The notes under the pieces: generated by a model | The model's database searches: none | What the model was told of the DNA's origin: nothing | What the model saw: the letters and a program-made list of their open reading frames with translations, nothing else | Part shown: one piece after another, positions 7,177-11,856 of the stretch | Numbering within the stretch: position 1 is the first letter of the stretch | Layout: every line of letters begins with the position of its first letter | Position numbers and translations under genes: made by a program | NCBI GenBank assembly: GCA_964368605.1 | Contig: CAYJBP010000077.1 | Coordinates: forward strand, 1 to 11,856 | Length of the DNA stretch: 11,856 nt | From: CAYJBP01 sp964368605 | GTDB lineage: Bacteria > Bacillota > Dehalobacteriia > UBA4068 | Direction: 5' to 3'

Positions 7177-7181
7177 CGGTT

Positions 7182-7186
7182 TCTCC
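7182..7186 (-). promoter_or_regulatory. Ribosome binding site that sets the binding-protein start
   Basis: GGAGA on the minus strand is 5-6 nt before the ATG at 7176 and lies inside the longer frame starting at 7188. It therefore supports the shorter protein beginning MKKLFL. Confidence 0.75.
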
Positions 7187-7189
7187 ATT

Positions 7190-8131
7190 CTAATTAATTG
7201 TGGGGTTGATTGTTAATAAATGCTTAGGTGCAGGGCAATATAGGCTGATTGCTTGCGGTATAACCTTAATACATAAAGGCAGGCTGCCATAAACCTCGCC
7301 ATCAACATCTAAATCGGTTTGCTCGCCGTCGGCAACGGTAAAACATACTTCTTTAACCTGCACTTTTTGCATCACACCTAAAGCGCTGCTAAAATTGCCG
7401 CCTTCGAATAAATTATTCAAAACTTCGATAGCCTTAATACTGTCCGGCTTGCGAATTAGTAGTACATCCAGCAGGCCATCATCAACTTTAGCCTTGCTCA
7501 TCATATTCCTAATCCCACCTACGCTGCTGGAATTGGCAATAATGCAAACCAAGGCCTCGCTTTCGGTAACCTGTCCATCATATTCCATCTTTAAATGCAT
7601 GGTATTTAAGATTTGATCGGGAACATTGCGCATAATCTCCAGATAATAGGCCAATTTACCGAGATTAGTTTTTGTTTTGCTTTTGGTTTTATAGGGTATA
7701 TCGGTAAACATGCCAAAAGCGGCTACATTAATAAAATAACGGCCATTTGCCCAGCCTAAATCCACTTTTTTGGTATAGCCGTCTTTAATCATATTAAAAA
7801 AGGCCTGGCTATCGCTGGGTAAATCCAAAGAATAGGCAAAATCATTAATTGTACCGGCACCCAGCATTGCCAGCGGAATTTGGGCATCGCTTTGCATTAG
7901 GCCATTGATAATTTCGTTTAAAGTGCCATCGCCACCGGCACCAATAAGTAAGTCGTACTGCCCTTTTGTTAAAGATGCCGCTGCTTTACAGGCATCGTTT
8001 GCTTTACGGGTATAGGTAATATCTATTTGGCTTAAGCCCATTTCCAGAGCTAATTTACCAATAATAATCTCCAGGTTTTTTTGCAAAACCTGCCGGCCGG
8101 AATTAGGATTAACAATAACTTTGCAACGCAA
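7190..8131 (-). CDS. Diacylglycerol/lipid kinase (DagK/YegS/BmrU family)
   Basis: Soluble, membrane-associating lipid kinase of about 313 residues that phosphorylates diacylglycerol or a related lipid with ATP, recycling lipid after lipoteichoic-type polymer synthesis. Motifs: NPNSG at 8-12, the nucleotide-binding GGDGTLNE at 66-73, GAGTINDFA at 91-99, DDGLLDVLLIR at 217-227 and the acidic DVDGE at 275-279. All are intact, so it should be active; the exact lipid is not determinable. No ATG start exists in frame. The longest frame begins with TTG at 8146, which has no ribosome site. The TTG at 8131 has GGTGGTG (8138-8144) 6 nt upstream and gives the usual head MRCKVIVNPNSG; I chose this one. 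GTG codons at 8143 and 8140 are alternatives. A consensus-like promoter lies at 8253-8281. Confidence 0.9.
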   Translation of the reverse strand: MRCKVIVNPNSGRQVLQKNLEIIIGKLALEMGLSQIDITYTRKANDACKAAASLTKGQYDLLIGAGGDGTLNEIINGLMQSDAQIPLAMLGAGTINDFAYSLDLPSDSQAFFNMIKDGYTKKVDLGWANGRYFINVAAFGMFTDIPYKTKSKTKTNLGKLAYYLEIMRNVPDQILNTMHLKMEYDGQVTESEALVCIIANSSSVGGIRNMMSKAKVDDGLLDVLLIRKPDSIKAIEVLNNLFEGGNFSSALGVMQKVQVKEVCFTVADGEQTDLDVDGEVYGSLPLCIKVIPQAISLYCPAPKHLLTINPTIN

Positions 8132-8137
8132 AAATAA

Positions 8138-8144
8138 CACCACC
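8138..8144 (-). promoter_or_regulatory. Ribosome binding site for a TTG start of the lipid kinase
   Basis: GGTGGTG on the minus strand lies 6 nt before the TTG at 8131. It is an imperfect Shine-Dalgarno but the only one near any candidate start of this gene. Confidence 0.5.
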
Positions 8145-8252
8145 AAAAATTTTATTTTATATGATAGATTAGATGCAGTATTATTGCTCTATGTTCCATG
8201 TTTAGATTTTTAATTATAGCGTAGAAAAAACCATCTACTAAGCTATTACATT

Positions 8253-8281
8253 ATTATACCTATTCAAGTTCTTAATTGCAA
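8253..8281 (-). promoter_or_regulatory. Sigma-A promoter for kinase/binding-protein genes
   Basis: On the minus strand TTGCAA (8276-8281) and a perfect TATAAT (8253-8258) are 17 nt apart. Transcription from about 8246 would leave a leader of roughly 115 nt before the kinase start. A second TATAAT at 8213-8218 with a weak TTAGTA 17 nt upstream may be a tandem promoter. No strong terminator is seen between the CapA-like gene and this promoter, so some readthrough is likely. Confidence 0.75.
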
Positions 8282-8344
8282 GCTAAGTTTGGGATATTTT
8301 GTTGATAAGGCAATTTTTAAGATTTTTTTAAGTAAATAATAAGA

Positions 8345-9496
8345 TTATTTTATCACTAAAAGCCCATTTTCTACTACAAATTCAGCATCTACATTGGCCG
8401 AAATGCTTTTAATACGCTCATAAATGGCGGTTGCATCAGCGGCTTGGGCAAAGTTTGGCTGGCCATCGGGGGCAAGCAATAGGGAATGGAAAATGGCTTC
8501 TGTCCAGCCCAAAGGGCTTATTTTTAATTGCAAAATTATAGATTCGGCGGCCTGGCGGCTGGCGGTTTGGGCATATAGTAAATTGCCCAAAGAATAGCAA
8601 ATTAAGCCATTATTATAAACCTCTACCGATTGAATACTATGTGGCGAATAGCCCACAATTATATCCGCACCGCCATCGATTAAACTATGGGCAATAGCCT
8701 TTTGTTCATCGGTGGGGCTATAAGCAAACTCATTACCCCAATATAAATTAACAATAATAATAGAATCATCTTTATAGGCTGCTATATCAGCTAATGCGGC
8801 TTCTAATTGTAAATCGTTTATGCCGCCTTCATTCTCTTTGGCTGCTAAAGAGCGGGGATAATCATAGCTATAAAAAGTGTCGGCCTGATCGCAATAATTA
8901 AATAGGGCTAACTTAATGCCATCTTGTTCTAAAATATAGGGTTTTTTAGCCTGCTCTAAATCATCACCGGCGCCAATATAGCTAAGCCCTGCCCCAGTGA
9001 TTAATTGGCGGCTTTGTTGCAGAGCCGGCAAATCATAGTCCATCATATGTAAAGAGGCCAGCCCCAATAAATCCAACCCGGAATTAAGGAGGATTTCGGC
9101 CTTATCTGGATCGGCTTGCATAATATCCAATTTGCCGGGTAAAGCCGCACCTTGATCGGAAAATACGGTGTCGAGCTGGGCATAGCTTAAATCGGCTTGC
9201 TCAAAAAGCGGCTTAATATTTTGTAAAGGATAATCATAGCCTTGGGCTGTAATCATATTGCTAATATTGGCATCGATAAGGATATCGCCTGCTAAAACAA
9301 CTTCCAGTTCGGCTGCCTCTTCGGCTAAAGCCAAGGGCTCTAAGGCCAATTCTTGCTGATCGACAAAGGCAAACCATAAAAAGCAAAGCAAGGCCAATAA
9401 AATTGCCCCAATTAATGGCCAGGCCCAAATTTGACGGGCTTGAGTTTTTTTAATACTTTGCTCAAATTTTTGGCGAGAAGCCGCTTTTTTAGTCAT
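8345..9496 (-). CDS. Membrane-anchored CapA/PgsA-family protein, divergent
   Basis: Protein of 383 residues. A basic cytoplasmic head (1-22) leads to one membrane helix at about 24-44, then an outside domain of the CapA poly-gamma-glutamate/capsule family, a metallophosphatase-like fold. Recognisable family landmarks are LAGDILID at 68-75, IDGGADIIVGYSPHSIQSVEVYNNGLICYSLGN at 273-305 and DEQKAIAHSLI before it. Several usual metal-ligand motifs are changed: AQLDT where NLEG is expected, ASLH for ANNH (147-150), YWG for HWG (252-254) and GYSPH for GHHPH (282-286). It may be a non-catalytic member. The frame opens with TTG at 9526, but the ATG at 9496 has GAGG 5 nt upstream and gives a typical MTKK head. 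It lies 11 nt after the ThiF-like gene and is probably cotranscribed. No other capsule gene is visible. Confidence 0.82.
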   Translation of the reverse strand: MTKKAASRQKFEQSIKKTQARQIWAWPLIGAILLALLCFLWFAFVDQQELALEPLALAEEAAELEVVLAGDILIDANISNMITAQGYDYPLQNIKPLFEQADLSYAQLDTVFSDQGAALPGKLDIMQADPDKAEILLNSGLDLLGLASLHMMDYDLPALQQSRQLITGAGLSYIGAGDDLEQAKKPYILEQDGIKLALFNYCDQADTFYSYDYPRSLAAKENEGGINDLQLEAALADIAAYKDDSIIIVNLYWGNEFAYSPTDEQKAIAHSLIDGGADIIVGYSPHSIQSVEVYNNGLICYSLGNLLYAQTASRQAAESIILQLKISPLGWTEAIFHSLLLAPDGQPNFAQAADATAIYERIKSISANVDAEFVVENGLLVIK

Positions 9497-9501
9497 AATA
9501 A

Positions 9502-9505
9502 CCTC
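9502..9505 (-). promoter_or_regulatory. Ribosome binding site that sets the CapA-like start
   Basis: GAGG on the minus strand lies 5 nt before the ATG at 9496 and directly follows the ThiF-like stop codon. This makes the longer TTG start at 9526 unlikely. Confidence 0.7.
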
Positions 9506-9507
9506 GC

Positions 9508-10254
9508 TTAGGATATATTTTGGCAAATACAGCTAGGCGAACGCTTAAATTCTACGCTCATGCTTTGCGTATCTAAGCCATTATAGACGAATAGGCCGCA
9601 ACTATGTACGTTTAGGCCTAAAATATATTTAATTGCTTCCAATGCTTGCATAGAGCCAATTACACCGGCTACCGCTCCAATAATGGCTTTAGCTAAAGGG
9701 TCGCTTGCTTGGCTTTCTTGGATTTTGGGTGGTAAAAAACAACGCAAGCAGGGGCTTTGCCCCGGAATTACGGTTAGCATTTGCCCTTGAAATTGGCCAA
9801 CTCCGGCATGGATAAAAGGCTTTTTTAGTTTAAGGCAGGCATCGTTTAGGATAAAGCGGGCTGCAAAATTATCCAGACAATCGATGATTAAATCATAATC
9901 GCCAAAGATTTTTAAGGCCAAATCCTCGGTTAAGGCCTGATCATAAACCTGGGTAATTAAAGACGGGTTTAATTTTTGTAAACGGCCGGCGGCAATTAAG
10001 GCCTTTTTTTGGCCAAGATCGGCGCTTTGATATAAAATTTGACGATTTAAATTACTTAAACTAACCGTATCAAAATCGCAAAGACCCAGCTTGCCAAGGC
10101 CTGCGGCCGCTAGATAATAGCTAACCGGCGCACCTAAACCGCCCAGGCCGATAATTAAAACCTTGGCTGCACTTAATTTTTGCTGGCCGTTTTGGCCTAC
10201 TTCCGGCAATAATATTTGGCGGGCATAAATTTGCCTATCTTGATCACTAAGCAT
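9508..10254 (-). CDS. ThiF/MoeB/HesA-family E1-like adenylyltransferase
   Basis: Cytoplasmic enzyme of 248 residues of the family that adenylates the C-terminal glycine of ubiquitin-like sulfur carriers (ThiS, MoaD). The N-terminal helix has YARQILLPEVG at 10-20, the nucleotide loop GLGGLG is at 36-41, and DFDTVSLSNLNRQ at 60-72 carries the ATP-contacting acidic and arginine residues. CLDN is at 126-129, and GVIGSMQALEAIKYILG at 197-213 is the conserved helix. The zinc pair C169/C172 (PCLRC) is present. The second pair is C242/C244 with one residue between instead of two. The usual cysteine in the TCxEAGV-like segment is absent (ASDPLAKAIIG, 183-193). Adenylation is likely; the carrier is not in the window, so ThiF versus MoeB cannot be decided. 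AGGAGG (10260-10265) is 5 nt before ATG and overlaps the upstream stop. Confidence 0.9.
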   Translation of the reverse strand: MLSDQDRQIYARQILLPEVGQNGQQKLSAAKVLIIGLGGLGAPVSYYLAAAGLGKLGLCDFDTVSLSNLNRQILYQSADLGQKKALIAAGRLQKLNPSLITQVYDQALTEDLALKIFGDYDLIIDCLDNFAARFILNDACLKLKKPFIHAGVGQFQGQMLTVIPGQSPCLRCFLPPKIQESQASDPLAKAIIGAVAGVIGSMQALEAIKYILGLNVHSCGLFVYNGLDTQSMSVEFKRSPSCICQNIS

Positions 10255-10263
10255 AAAGGCCTC

Positions 10264-10746
10264 CTAAAACCCACGATAACGCCATAAAGAAGCAAGGGCG
10301 GCCGTTATCAAAAATAAACTGATAGCCAAAGCGATACTCTCCATACTATGGCCTGCTAAAAGACCGTTTACACCGCAAAGCCAGATAGCTAGGCCTATCA
10401 CTAAGATAATAATATTACGCTTAAAGAGCCGAGGCGGAGCTTTTTCTTTTTTAAAGATGCCCATGCTGATATCCTTGGCCTTGCGCTTGCGATAGCTTTC
10501 TAAAAAATAGCCGGCACAAACCCAAAGCACAATCAGCACAAAGCTGGGCAGGGCCAGCCAAATGCTAAGATGTTGCTCGGGGATAAGCTCGGAGGCTAGG
10601 ATTAAAAGCGGGGCAACTACCATAAAAACTATAACAATGATTGCTAATTTTTTTTCGTCCTCTTTAAATAATTTAATCAGGCCGCCAATTAAAAGCACCA
10701 GGCTATAGGCGGCAACGGCCGCCATACCAATATAAATTGCCTGCAT
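10264..10746 (-). CDS. Five-helix membrane protein of unknown function
   Basis: I do not recognise a family. The 160-residue protein has hydrophobic segments at about 5-25, 34-52, 62-82, 111-130 and 136-155. A basic loop rich in Lys and Arg at 84-111 probably lies in the cytoplasm and gives the protein a 3+2 helix plan. No catalytic motif, signal peptide cleavage site or cysteine cluster is seen. An ATG four codons earlier (10758) contains the Shine-Dalgarno itself (GGAGG 10752-10756), so the start is the ATG at 10746. It is first in an operon with the ThiF-like and CapA-like genes (9-nt and 11-nt gaps). A role linked to one of them is only a guess. Confidence 0.7.
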   Translation of the reverse strand: MQAIYIGMAAVAAYSLVLLIGGLIKLFKEDEKKLAIIVIVFMVVAPLLILASELIPEQHLSIWLALPSFVLIVLWVCAGYFLESYRKRKAKDISMGIFKKEKAPPRLFKRNIIILVIGLAIWLCGVNGLLAGHSMESIALAISLFLITAALASLWRYRGF

Positions 10747-10751
10747 AAATA

Positions 10752-10756
10752 CCTCC
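10752..10756 (-). promoter_or_regulatory. Ribosome binding site that sets the membrane-protein start
   Basis: GGAGG on the minus strand, 5 nt before the ATG at 10746. It overlaps the upstream in-frame ATG at 10758, which is therefore not the start. Confidence 0.8.
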
Positions 10757-10815
10757 ATAAAATTGATAGCTTAATTATTTAATAAGCATTATTAAAGGCC
10801 ACATAACTACTAGCC

Positions 10816-10844
10816 ATTATAGCATATAATTATAATTTTGGCTA
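10816..10844 (-). promoter_or_regulatory. Extended -10 promoter of the membrane/ThiF/CapA operon
   Basis: On the minus strand TGC-TATAAT (TATAAT at 10816-10821) forms an extended -10 box. TAGCCA (10839-10844), 17 nt upstream, matches four of six -35 positions. The promoter is flanked by CTAGCC (10810-10815) and GGCTAG (10840-10845), an inverted pair that could serve a regulator. The start site would lie near 10809, leaving a leader of about 60 nt. Confidence 0.7.
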
Positions 10845-10887
10845 GCCCAATAATTTTATAATCTATCCCAAAAACTAGGTTTTTTTT

Positions 10888-10935
10888 AACAAAAGGCTAG
10901 CAAGTTTTGGCAAATTGCCCAACTGCTAGCCTTTT
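10888..10935 (-). terminator. Rho-independent terminator after recR
   Basis: A perfect 12-bp stem AAAAGGCTAGCA/TGCTAGCCTTTT (10891-10902 and 10924-10935) encloses a small inner hairpin GGCAA/TTGCC. On the minus strand it is followed by TTTTGTT. It begins 7 nt after the recR stop and separates recR from the next operon. Confidence 0.85.
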
Positions 10936-10941
10936 AAGCAT

Positions 10942-11550
10942 TTATTCAGTTATTCTTTTACGATCGTTTAAAGCTAGGCTTAGTGTGGCTTCGTCGGCAT
11001 ATTCCAAATCGCCGCCTACCGGTAGGCCATGGGCAATTCGGCTGCTAACTATGCCTAAAGGGCGGATTTTTTTGGCCAGATATAAGGCTGTGGCCTCGCC
11101 CTCTACCGTAGGATTGGTGGCCAAAATTACTTCCTTAACCCGATTTTTGGCCAAGCGCTGCATTAAGGATTCAATCGATAATTGATCCGGCCCAATACCA
11201 TCTAAGGGCGAAATTGCTCCGCCCAGCACATGGTAAATACCTTTAAAGCTATTGCTGCGCTCCATGGCAATAATATCCTTTACCTGCTCTACTACGCAAA
11301 GCAGGCTGCGATCGCGGCGATTATCGGCGCAGATACTGCAAATATCGGCATCGGTTAAATTACCGCAAAAAGGGCAATTATGGAGGCTAGCCTCGGCTTG
11401 GGCAATGGCTTCGGCCAGGCTAAGCGGATAATCATGGCCGCTATTGATGATATAAAAGGCCATCCTTTGGGCGCTTTTAGGGCCAATGCCCGGCAATTTG
11501 GCCAAATGCTTAATCAAATTATTAAGGCTTTGAGGGTACTGATAAACCAT
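10942..11550 (-). CDS. recR: Recombination mediator protein RecR
   Basis: DNA repair protein of 202 residues, normal length, which works with RecF/RecO to load RecA at gaps. The helix-hairpin-helix (LAKLPGIGPKSAQRMAFYI) lies at about 16-34, and the zinc finger has C59, C62, C71 and C74. The Toprim domain runs from about 82 to 176, with VVEQVKDIIAME and ATNPTVEGEATALYLAK. The C-terminal LEYADEATLSLAL is typical. The start ATG shares one base with the stop of ybaB (TAATG) and has no clear ribosome site of its own, so it is probably translated by coupling. A terminator follows. Confidence 0.98.
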   Translation of the reverse strand: MVYQYPQSLNNLIKHLAKLPGIGPKSAQRMAFYIINSGHDYPLSLAEAIAQAEASLHNCPFCGNLTDADICSICADNRRDRSLLCVVEQVKDIIAMERSNSFKGIYHVLGGAISPLDGIGPDQLSIESLMQRLAKNRVKEVILATNPTVEGEATALYLAKKIRPLGIVSSRIAHGLPVGGDLEYADEATLSLALNDRKRITE

Positions 11551-11856
11551 TAGAACATTCCCGGTAAGCCCATGCCACCTGTTACTTTACCCATTTCCTC
11601 GGCGGCCATATCTTTGGCATTGTTTAAGGCCTCCCTAACTGCGGCTAAGACCAAATCTTCGAGCATTTCAGGATCTTCGGCATCGATAACCTCGGGGTTG
11701 ATGCTGATGGCTACCAATTCTTGAGCGCCATTGGCGGTGGCCTTAACCATGCCGCCACCGGACATCCCCTCTACGGTTTTGTCCTGTAATTCTTCTTGGA
11801 TGCGGGCTACATCGGCCTGCATTTTTTGGGCTTGTTTCATTAATTTTTGCATATTA
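11550..11856 (-). CDS. ybaB: YbaB/EbfC nucleoid-associated protein, probably 5' partial
   Basis: Small DNA-binding dimer found between dnaX and recR in most bacteria. The visible 100 residues carry MKQAQKMQADVARIQEEL (coiled helix), GGGMVKATANGAQELVAISINPEV and LVLAAVREALNNAKDMAAEEM, with a final GGMGLPGMF tail. The first visible ATG is at 11852, but the codon before it is AAT (Asn). Family members commonly read GNM-x-x-LMKQAQKMQ after a Gly-rich head, and no ribosome site can be seen in the four remaining bases. The real start therefore probably lies beyond the window edge. Its stop overlaps the recR start by one base. Confidence 0.93.
   Translation of the reverse strand, partial: NMQKLMKQAQKMQADVARIQEELQDKTVEGMSGGGMVKATANGAQELVAISINPEVIDAEDPEMLEDLVLAAVREALNNAKDMAAEEMGKVTGGMGLPGMF

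Noticed and set aside
7395..7616. Plus-strand frame inside the lipid kinase
   Set aside because: It is antisense to conserved DDGLLDVLLIR coding sequence and has no start signal.
10907..11185. Plus-strand frame inside recR and its terminator
   Set aside because: It begins within the terminator loop and runs antisense to conserved RecR Toprim sequence.

Overview
The window looks like chromosomal DNA of a low-GC Bacillota bacterium, probably a member of the Clostridia. The grounds are a CIRCE-controlled groES-groEL operon, a YtrA-type GntR regulator with its ABC exporter genes, a DivIB-like FtsQ, strong AGGAGG ribosome sites and AT-rich spacers. I cannot name the genus. Apart from groES-groEL every gene is on the minus strand. 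No tRNA, rRNA, insertion sequence, phage gene or CRISPR array is visible.

Layout. 1-289 is a gene-free, hairpin-rich spacer ending in a plus-strand terminator. 290-2299 (minus) is a three-gene overlapping operon: YtrA-type repressor, ABC ATPase with an odd polyproline head, and a six-helix ABC-2-like permease. It starts beside a near-perfect 50-bp dyad that is probably the repressor's operator. 2400-2638 is an AT-rich divergent control region with a sigma-A promoter and CIRCE. It drives groES and groEL (2639-4597), which end at a textbook terminator. 4655-4820 is a modular palindromic repeat. It shares both end motifs with the 1-289 spacer but has a different interior.

4854-8131 (minus) reads lipid/diacylglycerol kinase, secreted PotD-like binding protein with an extra C-terminal domain, then ftsQ. 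A good promoter at 8253-8281 lies before the kinase. 8345-10746 (minus) reads five-helix membrane protein, ThiF/MoeB-like E1 enzyme, then membrane-anchored CapA-like protein. These are tightly spaced behind an extended -10 promoter at 10816-10844. 10942-11856 (minus) is recR preceded by ybaB, the usual dnaX-ybaB-recR recombination/replication block. ybaB probably runs off the window edge.

Most of this is household machinery: protein folding, cell division, DNA repair and envelope stress. The less ordinary parts are the ThiF-CapA-membrane trio, in which both enzyme-like proteins have lost residues usually conserved in their families; the orphan binding protein fused to a second domain; the ftsQ gene lying outside any visible division cluster; and the modular repeat family. 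Several starts were moved inward from the longest reading frame because a Shine-Dalgarno sequence sits inside the longer frame. No clearly new system is proven here; the ThiF-CapA operon is the best candidate.
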